NCBI RefSeq assembly: GCF_000187745.1
Contig: NZ_GL732486.1
Location: 627,582 to 691,581 of the forward strand
Direction: 5' to 3'
Origin: Streptococcus sp. M334
Lineage (GTDB): Bacteria; Bacillota; Bacilli; Lactobacillales; Streptococcaceae
Length of the DNA: 64,000 nt
Positions 39,226-47,202 of the stretch are shown piece by piece (the stretch's first letter is position 1; every line of letters begins with the position of its first letter). The translations under genes were made by a program, and so were the position numbers. The notes under the pieces were generated by a model. It did no database searches. It had not been told where the DNA came from and was given only the letters and a program-made list of their open reading frames with translations.

Positions 39226-39558
39226 TTATTCTCTATTATCAATGCTTGTTAAAATTTCTATCTGCTCCTGCAGAAAGTCATCCTTGGGATAGCGCTCCAA
39301 AATCTGATCAAAAATCTGACTGCGAACAATGTAGTCCGAGTACATGTGCAATTTCATCTCATAATCTTCCAGAATCTTTTCTGTCCGCTTGATATTATCA
39401 TAGACAGCCTGACGACTGACACCAAATTCCTCGGCAATCTCAGCAAGGCTATAGTCATCAGCGTAGTAGAGCTCTATATAATTCATTTGCTTGTCTGTCA
39501 AAAGCGCCGCATAAAATTCAAAGAGCGCATTCATACGATTGGTTTTTTCAATTTCCAT
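39226..39558 (-). CDS. ylxM: YlxM/p13-like putative SRP-associated HTH protein
   Basis: A 110-residue sigma-70 region-4-like helix-turn-helix protein: [33 protein letters not shown]. The family sits directly upstream of ffh in Firmicutes and stimulates SRP assembly in S. mutans. The same arrangement is seen here. Confidence 0.93.
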
Positions 39559-39648
39559 AACTTTTATTATACCAAAAATTAGCCTAATCTACCACATTAG
39601 CAGGCTAATCCGAGAAGATAGCCAGGTAAATTTGAAAAAGACATGAGC

Positions 39649-40026
39649 CTAGCCCCAAGTAATTTCCAATTGATAGCTAGCAAAGGGATGTCCTTCTTGA
39701 TTTTGTAGTTGATAATCTAGTTCAATCTTTTGCCCATCAACTTGATAATGGCTCGTTTGGATGATAAACTCCTGCATGCCCATAGGTGTCGGAATATAGG
39801 CTAAACTATCACTATCCTTTAGAAAACGCATATTGGTCTTGGGATTGGAAAAACGGCTCATCACCAGTTCTTGATCATGAAATTTAATAACTACTTTTTC
39901 CTCTTCCTCATTATAGAAAAGCAGGTATCTATAATCTCCTTTTTCATGCACTTCCACGTCATAAAGCTGGTCAATCACTTCCAACTGCTCATCAAACTGA
40001 ATCGTATTTCGTATTCGAATCTTCAC
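39649..40026 (-). CDS. DUF1934-family calycin-like protein
   Basis: A 125-residue all-beta protein with the DUF1934/YwiB pattern: RYLLFYNEEEEKVVIKFHDQELVMSRF near the middle and LDYQLQNQEGHPFASYQLEITW at the end. The family is predicted to bind a small ligand in a barrel; the role is unknown. It is transcribed away from the HD hydrolase gene. Confidence 0.75.
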   Translation of the reverse strand: MKIRIRNTIQFDEQLEVIDQLYDVEVHEKGDYRYLLFYNEEEEKVVIKFHDQELVMSRFSNPKTNMRFLKDSDSLAYIPTPMGMQEFIIQTSHYQVDGQKIELDYQLQNQEGHPFASYQLEITWG

Positions 40027-40085
40027 ATCAGGTCCTCTTTCTTCTCTCTTGTCCTACTATTTTACCAAAAACTCTGGCTTTTTGC

Positions 40086-40091
40086 TATAAT
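40086..40091 (+). promoter_or_regulatory. Extended -10 placed for a leaderless HD-hydrolase mRNA
   Basis: TGCTATAAT ends 6 nt before the ATG at 40098, so transcription should begin at or next to the start codon. There is no ribosome site. A weak TTACCA -35 lies 18 bp upstream. Confidence 0.6.
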
Positions 40092-40097
40092 GGTCAT

Positions 40098-41402
40098 ATG
40101 AACGAAAAAGTATTCCGTGACCCAGTTCACAACTACATCCATGTAAATAACCAGGTCATCTATGACTTGATCAATACAAAAGAATTTCAGCGTTTACGTC
40201 GTATCAAGCAACTGGGAACTTCCAGTTATACCTTCCACGGTGGGGAGCACAGCCGCTTCTCCCACTGTCTAGGAGTCTATGAAATTGCACGACGCATCAC
40301 AGAGATTTTTGAAGAAAAATATCCAGACGAATGGGAACCTGCCGAGTCTCTCTTGACCATGACCGCTGCTCTCCTACATGACCTTGGGCATGGTGCCTAC
40401 TCCCATACTTTTGAACATCTCTTTGATACAAATCATGAGGTCATTACTCAGGATATTATCCAAAGTCCTGAGACAGAGATTCACCAAGTCTTGCTACAAG
40501 TATCGCCAGACTTTCCAGAAAAGGCGGCTAGTATCATTAACCATACCTATCCTAACAAGCAGGTCGTGCAACTCATTTCTAGTCAGATTGATGCAGACCG
40601 CATGGACTATCTCTTGCGCGATTCCTATTTTACTGGAGCATCCTATGGAGAATTTGACCTGACTCGCATCCTCCGAGTCATTCGCCCTGTCGAAAATGGT
40701 ATCGCCTTTCAGCGTAATGGCATGCACGCCATCGAAGACTACGTCCTCAGTCGCTACCAGATGTATATGCAGGTCTATTTCCACCCAGCAACACGTGCCA
40801 TGGAAGTTCTCCTACAGAATCTCCTCAAACGCGCCAAGGAACTCTACCCTGAGGATAAGGACTTCTTTGCACGAACATCTCCACATCTCCTGCCTTTCTT
40901 TGAAAAAAATGTGACCTTGTCTGATTATCTGGCTCTGGATGATGGTGTGATGAATACCTACTTCCAACTCTGGATGACCAGTCCTGACAAGATTCTTGCA
41001 GACCTGTCGCAACGGTTTGTCAACCGCAAGGTCTTTAAATCCATTACCTTTTCACAAGAAGATCAAGACCAACTAGCTAACATGAGAAAATTGGTTGAGG
41101 ACATCGGCTTTGATCCCGACTACTATACTGCCATTCATAAGAACTTTGACCTTCCTTATGATATCTATCGTCCCGAATCTGAAAATCCACGGACACAGAT
41201 TGAGATTTTACAAAAAAATGGAGAACTGGCCGAACTCTCTAGCCTGTCTCCTATCGTCCAATCCCTTGCTGGCAGTCGCCACGGAGATAATCGCTTTTAT
41301 TTTCCAAAAGAAATGTTGGACCAAAATAGCATCTTCGCAAGTATTACCCAGCAATTTTTACACTTGATTGAGAACGATCATTTTACCCCAAATAAAAACT
41401 AG
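40098..41402 (+). CDS. HD-domain phosphohydrolase (YwfO/dGTPase-like)
   Basis: The 434-residue protein has the N-terminal signature FRDPVHNYIHVNN and FQRLRRIKQLGTSSYTFHGGEHSRFSH, followed by the metal motif LLHDLGHGAYSHTFEH and the distal Asp in QIDADRMDYLLRDS. These place it with dNTP triphosphohydrolase-like HD enzymes such as YwfO and EF1143. The substrate is likely a nucleotide triphosphate. A leaderless-type start and the Cof phosphatase 12 bp downstream are notable. Confidence 0.88.
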   Translation: MNEKVFRDPVHNYIHVNNQVIYDLINTKEFQRLRRIKQLGTSSYTFHGGEHSRFSHCLGVYEIARRITEIFEEKYPDEWEPAESLLTMTAALLHDLGHGAYSHTFEHLFDTNHEVITQDIIQSPETEIHQVLLQVSPDFPEKAASIINHTYPNKQVVQLISSQIDADRMDYLLRDSYFTGASYGEFDLTRILRVIRPVENGIAFQRNGMHAIEDYVLSRYQMYMQVYFHPATRAMEVLLQNLLKRAKELYPEDKDFFARTSPHLLPFFEKNVTLSDYLALDDGVMNTYFQLWMTSPDKILADLSQRFVNRKVFKSITFSQEDQDQLANMRKLVEDIGFDPDYYTAIHKNFDLPYDIYRPESENPRTQIEILQKNGELAELSSLSPIVQSLAGSRHGDNRFYFPKEMLDQNSIFASITQQFLHLIENDHFTPNKN

Positions 41403-41414
41403 AAGAGGAAATTT

Positions 41415-42221
41415 ATGAGTATTAAACTAATTGCCGTTGATATTGACGGAACCCTAGTCAATAGCCAAAAGGAGATTACTCCTGAGGTCTTTTCTGCCAT
41501 CCAAGATGCCAAAGAAGCTGGTGTCAAAGTCGTGATTGCAACTGGCCGCCCTATCGCTGGTGTTGCCAAACTTCTGGATGATTTGCAGTTGAGAGACGAG
41601 GGTGACTATGTGGTGACCTTCAACGGTGCCCTTGTCCAAGAAACTGCTACAGGTCATGAGATTATCAGTGAATCCTTGACCTATGAGGATTATCTGGATA
41701 TGGAATTTCTCAGTCGCAAGCTCGGTGTCCACATGCACGCCATTACCAAGGATGGAATCTACACTGCCAATCGTAATATCGGAAAATATACAGTGCACGA
41801 ATCAACCCTCGTCAGCATGCCAATTTTCTACCGTACACCTGAAGAAATGTCTGGCAAGGAAATCGTCAAATGTATGTTTATTGATGAGCCAGAAATTCTG
41901 GATGCTGCGATTGAAAAAATACCTGCAGAATTTTACGAACGCTACTCCATCAACAAATCCGCTCCTTTCTACCTCGAACTCCTTAAAAAGAATGTGGACA
42001 AGGGTTCAGCTATTACTCACCTAGCTGAAAAACTCGGATTGACCAAAGACGAAACCATGGCTATCGGCGACGAAGAAAATGACCGCGCCATGCTGGAAGT
42101 CGTTGGTAACCCAGTTGTCATGGAAAATGGAAATCCAGAAATCAAAAAAATCGCCAAATACATCACTAAATCTAATGATGAATCTGGCGTTGCCCATGCC
42201 ATCCGTACATGGGTACTGTAA
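41415..42221 (+). CDS. Cof-type HAD-IIB phosphatase
   Basis: The 268-residue protein has motif I DIDGTLVNSQKEI (residues 9-21), motif II VVIATGRPI, a Lys in the ELLKKNVDKGSAITHLAEKLG stretch, and motif III/IV MAIGDEENDRAMLEVVGNPVVMENG. It has the usual IIB cap between. Such enzymes dephosphorylate sugar phosphates or nucleotide cofactors; the substrate cannot be told. It is downstream of and probably co-transcribed with the HD hydrolase. Confidence 0.9.
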   Translation: MSIKLIAVDIDGTLVNSQKEITPEVFSAIQDAKEAGVKVVIATGRPIAGVAKLLDDLQLRDEGDYVVTFNGALVQETATGHEIISESLTYEDYLDMEFLSRKLGVHMHAITKDGIYTANRNIGKYTVHESTLVSMPIFYRTPEEMSGKEIVKCMFIDEPEILDAAIEKIPAEFYERYSINKSAPFYLELLKKNVDKGSAITHLAEKLGLTKDETMAIGDEENDRAMLEVVGNPVVMENGNPEIKKIAKYITKSNDESGVAHAIRTWVL

Positions 42222-42265
42222 AATAATTTGAATATAGAAAAAGCACTCCAGAAGTTAGAGATACT

Positions 42266-42317
42266 GTACTGACCCCAAAAGTTAGACAGAAAAAATCTTA
42301 CTTTTGGGGTGCAGTTT
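42266..42317. mobile_element. IS3-family end-to-end remnant (hairpin of two terminal repeats)
   Basis: TGTACTGACCCCAAAAGTTAGACA faces an inverted copy (AACTGCACCCCAAAAGTAAGATT on the other strand) with only a few bases between. The ends resemble IS150-group terminal repeats (IS861 type). The transposase is gone. It marks the left edge of the AT-rich island, just after the Cof gene. Confidence 0.65.
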
Positions 42318-42457
42318 AAAATTCAGTATTTTTGGTTTCTAGTTCTATCCCCTCAATAATTATTAAATCTGAATTAGATAGTACATTATGTAAAACCTTT
42401 TTCAATTTTTTATTTTACTACGAATTAATATTATTTTTTCTAATGATAATTAACCCA

Positions 42458-42923
42458 CTAATCTTCCTTTATAAATATTGCAGTTCTTTTCTTAGTTAGC
42501 TTTTTTTCATAACTCTTTATAAGAATAACCAATAAACTACTTAGTAATCCCAAAATAACTAGACTTAATCTCGGGTTTAAAAGCCAATTAAAATAAGCAG
42601 CCAGTATCCCTCCAAAAGGAGCAAAAATGGTAGCTATTACAAAAGAACTAGAAAGTATCTTTCCAATATTATACTCAGTACTTTCTTGTTGCTGTATTGT
42701 TGTAATCGAGACAGAAGCTATTGTAATTAGTCCACTCAAAATTGAGTAACAAATTCCAAAAAATATCCAATTTTCTACTATTCCGCTTGCCATAATGACA
42801 AGTGGGATAGTTGCCATTGATATATTCATTAAGATAAAGGTATCCTTCTTATTCAGAAAAGTAGAATGCTATCAAACTACCAAATCCAGTAATTGAGTAT
42901 ACAATTCCAACAAGACTATTTGA
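42458..42923 (-). pseudogene. MFS transporter C-terminal remnant
   Basis: The main frame encodes 123 residues with four hydrophobic helices, resembling the end of a major-facilitator drug transporter (PFGGILAAYFNWLLNPRLSLVILG). The preceding 80 bp encode a matching helix in another frame (SNSLVGIVYSITGFGSLIAFYF), joined by a frameshift near 42850. The N-terminal two-thirds are absent; the remnant abuts the CYTH gene. AT-rich. Confidence 0.75.
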
Positions 42924-42928
42924 TAATT

Positions 42929-43486
42929 TTAATTACGTCCATTTTTTTCTCTCATTAATTGGACATAGCCCTTTGTTTCTATTTTTGAATTTAAAAACGA
43001 GAACTCTCCGCACATTTTATCATAAAAATTACTATAATCTTCTTTTGAAAAATCTCCTAAAATCTCTATCTCAAGATAAAACCCAAGACCATCAATCTTA
43101 TCTAGATTAATCGTTTTATTTTCTAATGCATCATGATAAGTCTTTCTATATTTACTTATTGTAAAAATATTTGAAAAACCATCTTGCAAGATATTCCTTA
43201 CAAATTCTAATTTTTCAGATTCTAACTCTATTTCACTTTCACTCCACATTCCTTGTTTTATCGTATCTTTTCTTGTGAAAATACTTGCTCTATTATCATC
43301 TTCTTGGCGAATTCTGTAGATAAAGCTACCTACCTCATCATTTTCAAATTCTCTTCCTTTTGTTTTAAAATATTCATCAACTTGCTTATTTTCACACTTA
43401 AATTTATAAGATTTTTCTAAATATGAAATAGCATTATTATAATCCCTCTCATCGTTAAGTTCAAATCTAACTTCTAATTCATTCAT
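42929..43486 (-). CDS. CYTH-domain protein (class IV adenylate cyclase-like)
   Basis: The 185-residue protein begins MNELEVRFEL, a variant of the ExExK strand of CYTH enzymes. It continues with FIYRIRQED, IFTRKD, ESEIELES, SKYRKTY and GLGFYLEIEILGDFSKED, which align with the CyaB-like tunnel of charged residues. Known CYTH activities are cAMP synthesis, thiamine-triphosphatase and triphosphatase; the substrate is not clear. It has its own consensus promoter and lies in the island between an MFS remnant and a regulator gene. Confidence 0.8.
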   Translation of the reverse strand: MNELEVRFELNDERDYNNAISYLEKSYKFKCENKQVDEYFKTKGREFENDEVGSFIYRIRQEDDNRASIFTRKDTIKQGMWSESEIELESEKLEFVRNILQDGFSNIFTISKYRKTYHDALENKTINLDKIDGLGFYLEIEILGDFSKEDYSNFYDKMCGEFSFLNSKIETKGYVQLMREKNGRN

Positions 43487-43597
43487 TAATTTTACCTCTC
43501 AATTCTTCAAAGCCTGAAGTCTCTATACATTCACTCAGTCTATAGTAAGTTTCTGGAGATGTTTTATGGACACAAAGCCTGATATTTTCTTGCACTC

Positions 43598-43626
43598 ATT
43601 TTAGCACTTCAATATAATACTGTCAA
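43598..43626 (-). promoter_or_regulatory. Promoter of the CYTH gene
   Basis: Perfect TTGACA, 17-bp spacer and TAAAAT with preceding TGC (extended -10), leaving a leader of about 100 nt. In part of that leader a 38-codon frame (43479-43595) stays open and overlaps the CYTH start. Confidence 0.8.
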
Positions 43627-43688
43627 CATTTTTGATAATATTTTTTTATTTATTTTTATTAGATACTTATTTGTATTTTTGGGTTCAA

Positions 43689-43714
43689 AAAAACGATGCT
43701 TAATTGAACATCGT
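43689..43714 (-). terminator. Terminator of the RRNPP-type regulator gene
   Basis: Stem ACGATG / CATCGT with a 10-nt loop and T7 in minus orientation, just after the regulator's stop codon. Confidence 0.8.
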
Positions 43715-43719
43715 CTTTA

Positions 43720-44586
43720 CTATTCTGTTATATCTGCAATGTAATGCTCAATTTTAAGAGCCATTGACATATTTCCCTCAAGCTTATATAGAAAATAAGC
43801 CGTTTCAAAGTACTCTTTTACTGCAACTTTAGAAGAAAAATTCTTACTGACATTTCCCATCAATAAATACAAATCAGCCAAAAGATATGTTGTTCTATAC
43901 GTCTTACATTGCTTTATCGTATCTGTGATTTTTGTAATAGCTTCTTCAGTATTATTCTGCAACCATAGGTAGCGACAAACATTATAATTAAATTTAATAG
44001 AAAGGTTTAATTCTTCAATTGTGTTTAACTTGAGTTGATTTACTTGATACTCTAACTTTTCTCGAATTTCATTAAAACTTTCTAAATCTTCAATATCATA
44101 ATAAAAATTAAATAGAGTATTTGCAACTTGAAGGTAGGTCAAGTCAATTACACTTAACTGAGACAGTACCTTCTCCAATCTTACTACAGCCTCCTCTTTT
44201 TGCCCATAGAAATAAAAATCTATAAGGGATTTTATCCACTCCATATAAAATTTATTTACTAGAGACAAGTGATGTACCTTTACACTCTCTAATTCATATA
44301 TATATTTCAAAGACTCATAATTTCGATTTGTGATAAATGTCTGGGCTAACTTTTTAAACTCTGATAACTCATCAATCTCTTCTACAATCTGCTCATTAAA
44401 AAAATAATCTATACTAACTTTTAACTTCTTCGACAGAGCATATAAAAAGTCTGCTCCTGGAGTAAATTCTCCATTCTCTAATCGACTAATCTGTCCCTGT
44501 TTACATATCCCCTCAGCCAATTCTCGCTGAGACATTTTTAATTCTTTTCGTCTATTTTTTAATCTTGTTGCTAAAAGTGTGCCCAC
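43720..44586 (-). CDS. XRE-HTH plus TPR regulator (RRNPP type)
   Basis: The 288-residue protein starts at a GTG with an AAAAGGA site. An N-terminal XRE helix-turn-helix occupies residues 8-62 (KNRRKELKMSQRELAEGI ... ISRLENGEF). It is followed by about 220 residues of helical TPR-like repeats (LLADLYLLMGNVSKNF, YFETAYFLYKLEGNMS). This layout is that of PlcR/TprA/Rgg-like peptide-sensing regulators. No secreted peptide gene could be found beside it in the decayed DNA upstream, so the partner peptide may be lost or encoded elsewhere. Confidence 0.82.
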   Translation of the reverse strand: MGTLLATRLKNRRKELKMSQRELAEGICKQGQISRLENGEFTPGADFLYALSKKLKVSIDYFFNEQIVEEIDELSEFKKLAQTFITNRNYESLKYIYELESVKVHHLSLVNKFYMEWIKSLIDFYFYGQKEEAVVRLEKVLSQLSVIDLTYLQVANTLFNFYYDIEDLESFNEIREKLEYQVNQLKLNTIEELNLSIKFNYNVCRYLWLQNNTEEAITKITDTIKQCKTYRTTYLLADLYLLMGNVSKNFSSKVAVKEYFETAYFLYKLEGNMSMALKIEHYIADITE

Positions 44587-44827
44587 GTTTGCATTTTCCT
44601 TTTCTATTTGACTTCAATTTCAATTGTAACACGATTAAATTTTAAATACAAATTATATATAAACAATGACTAGATAAGTTATTTTTGAAAACCATCCCTT
44701 CTTCTTTTGAAATTTTCTTACTCAAACGATTGATAAACGTATTCACTTGAAATGGATTAGATATTAGACTATCATGTTTAAATTTTGTTATTAATATATT
44801 TAACAGACCACAAATAGTCTTTTACAA

Positions 44828-45019
44828 CATATCAAATTCAGGGAAACAATATCGATTTTCCCCATTTTTTAGGCTCTCTATTTCATAACAATCAATTCAT
44901 TTTGTCACATACCTTAGCCCGAAAAATCCACACCAAATCTTTTTGAAAGCTGTTTAAAGCTTTGTACTTACTTTCTGAGTTCATAGATCTGAACCTTAAC
45001 CTCATTTGTCCAATTCCAT
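44828..45019 (-). mobile_element. IS3-family orfA remnant (IS861-like), frameshifted
   Basis: Read on the minus strand across several frame breaks, the DNA encodes VKVQIYELRK, SFKQLSKRFGVDFS, LRYV and IDCYEIESLKNGENRYCFPEF. These correspond in order to the start of an IS150-group OrfA helix-turn-helix protein. Internal stops and frameshifts show it is dead. The rest of the 545-bp gap between the regulator and the integrase remnant is AT-rich without a clear gene. Confidence 0.75.
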
Positions 45020-45022
45020 AAT

Positions 45023-45061
45023 AAAAATAAGGACATTCTAACAAAGGAAGTCCTTATTTTT
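45023..45061. terminator. Bidirectional hairpin in the island
   Basis: AAAAATAAGGAC and GTCCTTATTTTT form a 12-bp stem around a 15-nt loop, with T-runs in both directions. Confidence 0.8.
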
Positions 45062-45131
45062 CCTATTTAATTGGTCAAAATTATTTTATCCTTTTACTAA
45101 CATTCATTCTCTTACTAAATCATACTCTTTA

Positions 45132-45515
45132 TCAATAACCCTCTTTTAGAGTATGTCCGTAAGTTTGAATAATTTGTCGTATATCTTTATGACTTAGTAA
45201 TCTTGAAACAGCCCATATATCAACACCTTTTGATAATAAATATGAAGCGTAAATATGCCTTCCTGCTGTTGCTATCATGGTTTGACTACCTATCCCAAGT
45301 TCGGATAAAATACTTTCAAATATTTATTCAATCCATAATTTGTAGAAAGTTTATACCTTCTATCACAAAAGACCAAATCATATTTCTTTAATTCTTCCCG
45401 ATTATAAAGAACCTTATCTTGTTCCTCTTTCAATTCATCCAATACAGATATTAAATCTTCATCAATAAGAATTTCTCTTATGGAAGTATTCGTTTTTTAA
45501 GGAACAAAATTTGTC
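45132..45515 (-). pseudogene. Tyrosine recombinase (integrase) C-terminal remnant
   Basis: Two frames on the minus strand give TNTSIREILIDEDLISVLDE ... LNKYLKVFYPNLG and then ATAGRHIYASYLLSKGVDIW-AVSRLLSHKDIRQIIQTYGHTL. These match the interdomain stretch, the RHxxAS-like box, the LSHKDI box and the tyrosine box of phage/ICE integrases. At least one frameshift and an in-frame stop separate them, and the N terminus is missing. It suggests an integrated element once entered at the nearby tRNA-Arg(CCU). Confidence 0.8.
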
Positions 45516-45567
45516 GATTTCTAGCAAATCTTCCATACGTTTTTATAGTTTATCTTTCTTTTCTATT

Positions 45568-45942
45568 TTATAATTCACCTTCTAATTCTCTTATAATCGA
45601 ATATAAAGATTCTTTCGTTTTGGGAACAAATTCCTTCAATATACCCTCTATAATTTTAAAATTTAAGTTGGAATAATTATGATAAATAAAATTTCTAAAA
45701 CCTTTTATCTGAATCCAGTTTATCCTATCTGAATACTTCCGTTTTACTTCCTCTGATAATTTGCCTAACGATAACTGTTCTCCTACTTATCCTAAATTCA
45801 TAGCGATAGAATCAACTACCATATCATCATCTAAAGGTAAATTATATCTTCTTGCTTTATCCAAAACAGCAACAGCCTTATCAAGATATAAAACCATATC
45901 CTTCAAATATGCTATATCAGTTTCAAGAGATTGACTTCTCAT
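45568..45942 (-). pseudogene. hepT: HepT (DUF86) HEPN toxin with nonsense codon
   Basis: The 124-codon frame starts with ATG behind a GAGAGG site, overlapping mntA by 20 bp. It reads as a HepT RNase/HEPN toxin: LKDMVLYLDKAVAVLDKARR, MNLG-stop-VGEQLSLGKL, and the RX4HXY motif RNFIYHNY near the C terminus. Codon 52 is TAA at 45787-45789, where homologues usually have Gln (CAA); a single C-to-T change explains it. The remaining 72 codons are clean, so the lesion looks recent. Confidence 0.88.
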
Positions 45943-46237
45943 AAATAACCTCTCTATCATTCAAAAAATTTTTCTTGACTAACTTCCCAATATTCGTTTT
46001 GGGAGAAAGTAAATCACTAACCAATAGAATATCTATATTACCATCAAAAATAGTTAAAAGCCTACCATATACATCAAAATATATCGAATCATCCTCTAAC
46101 TCCAAAGCAATATCAACATCACTCTTTTCATCAGCTTCACCTCTAGCATAAGATCCGAATAGATATATTTTAGACAAATCATACTGTTTAGCAATAGGAA
46201 CAATTTTTTCCTTTATCTGATCTATTGTATAAACCAT
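45923..46237 (-). CDS. mntA: MntA-like minimal nucleotidyltransferase antitoxin
   Basis: The 104-residue protein has the minimal nucleotidyltransferase motif FGSYARGEADEKSDVDIALE (GSX10DXD). In MntA-HepT pairs this enzyme AMPylates the tyrosine of the HepT RX4HXY motif and blocks toxicity. An AAGGAT ribosome site precedes its ATG. Its partner hepT directly downstream is interrupted by a stop codon. Confidence 0.85.
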   Translation of the reverse strand: MVYTIDQIKEKIVPIAKQYDLSKIYLFGSYARGEADEKSDVDIALELEDDSIYFDVYGRLLTIFDGNIDILLVSDLLSPKTNIGKLVKKNFLNDREVIYEKSIS

Positions 46238-46304
46238 AGCTTCTATCCTTTTTTATGTTGTCAATACATTACAATCATATCCCTATTAAATAAAGGCTTT
46301 AAAT

Positions 46305-46682
46305 TTAAACTTGTAACTTCTTCTCTAATGCTTGTGCCAAAACTTCTGAATAGTTAATCTTTTCTCGATCAGCAAGACGAACTAGCCATTCAGGAACGGT
46401 CACATTCTTTCTAATCGCCTTGTTACTTCTCACAAAAGGCGCAGGATCAACTTGAATCATTGATACAAAACCATCTGAAACTTCAATCTTTAAAATATCA
46501 CTTGGAGTAGGCAACGCCATCCCTTCATCGATATAAGAAGCTAAAACATTTTCAAGCATTTCTCGAGCATTTTTCATCGCTTCTTCGATATTTTTTCCTT
46601 CTGTACCACCACCAAATTCTGGAAATTCTACCCAATATCCTGTTCCTTCTTTATGAAAAATAGCTGGATACGTTTTTAACAT
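46305..46682 (-). CDS. hicB: HicB-family antitoxin
   Basis: The 125-residue protein combines a partial RNase H-like HicB fold (YPAIFHKEGTGYWVEFPEFGG and EEAMKNAREMLENVLASYIDEG) with a C-terminal ribbon-helix-helix/helical DNA-binding part (KNVTVPEWLVRLADREKINYSEVLAQALEKKL). It neutralises the HicA RNase and represses the operon. It lies 57 bp after hicA, and its ribosome-site and start region is duplicated in tandem. Confidence 0.92.
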   Translation of the reverse strand: MLKTYPAIFHKEGTGYWVEFPEFGGGTEGKNIEEAMKNAREMLENVLASYIDEGMALPTPSDILKIEVSDGFVSMIQVDPAPFVRSNKAIRKNVTVPEWLVRLADREKINYSEVLAQALEKKLQV

Positions 46683-46712
46683 TCTACTACCTCCAACATT
46701 CTACTACCTCTG
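46679..46712 (-). repeat. 17-bp tandem duplication of the hicB ribosome site and start
   Basis: Copies at 46679-46695 and 46696-46712 each contain GAGGTAGTAGAATGT in minus orientation. The upstream ATG opens a seven-codon frame (MLEVVEC) whose TAA overlaps the hicB start. Confidence 0.85.
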
Positions 46713-46739
46713 ATATAAAAAGACTTAGGACAGTAAAAA

Positions 46740-46928
46740 TTACAATCCTAAATCTTTGAGAATCTTTCTCTCCAATCCCTTTCCCAAATCTTCATTTCCA
46801 TGAACTGGAATCGTGACAAGATAAGAAAAACCCTCTTTCTTAAAATGATGATGACTTCCTCTTTGACGAACTTCAACCCATCCATTCTCAAGAGCTAGTT
46901 TCACCATTTCTTTACCTGTAAGTGGCAT
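46740..46928 (-). CDS. hicA: HicA-family mRNA interferase toxin
   Basis: The 62-residue protein has the dsRBD-like HicA fold: MPLTGKEMVKLALENGWVEV, catalytic His in RQRGSHHHFKKEG, and TIPVHGNEDLGKGLERKILKDLGL. It cleaves mRNA when HicB is depleted. An AGGAGG site lies 12 nt upstream of the ATG, and a perfect promoter with an internal palindrome precedes it. Confidence 0.93.
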   Translation of the reverse strand: MPLTGKEMVKLALENGWVEVRQRGSHHHFKKEGFSYLVTIPVHGNEDLGKGLERKILKDLGL

Positions 46929-46956
46929 ATATTATTGTTACCTCCTTACACTTACT

Positions 46957-46985
46957 ATTATACGCATTATGTGTATTAATGTCAA
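46957..46985 (-). promoter_or_regulatory. hicAB promoter with palindromic operator
   Basis: TTGACA, 17-bp spacer and TATAAT, all perfect, on the minus strand. The spacer contains the imperfect palindrome ATACGCATTATGTGTAT (46960-46976), a good candidate operator for HicB. Confidence 0.85.
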
Positions 46986-47068
46986 ATTAAAACAAACCAC
47001 TTTTTTTCTCAATAACTACAAAATAAAATAGACCAGCTTCCTGATCTACTTTATTCTATATTCATTGA

Positions 47069-47103
47069 CTTTTGGTCAAATTTTGGTCACACTTTGGTCA
47101 AAG
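47069..47103. repeat. Three short TTTGGTCA direct repeats
   Basis: TTTTGGTCAAA, TTTTGGTCACA and CTTTGGTCAAA follow one another at about 11-bp steps, roughly 100 bp beyond the tRNA-Arg(CCU) 3' end. They may be remnants of an integrase gene end or recombination-protein sites. The 274-bp gap between hicA and the tRNA holds no gene. Confidence 0.55.
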
Positions 47104-47202
47104 ATTCCAAAAATACTAACCTATTTTAAAAAACTAAATTGTGATGATTGCCCATAAACAAACACTTTGAATATTCTTTATGCTTCTTTACGCTTCCAAA
47201 AA

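Noticed and set aside
44600..44827. Short secreted peptide gene for the RRNPP-type regulator.
   Set aside because: Only frames of a few codons exist and none has a ribosome site plus hydrophobic leader.
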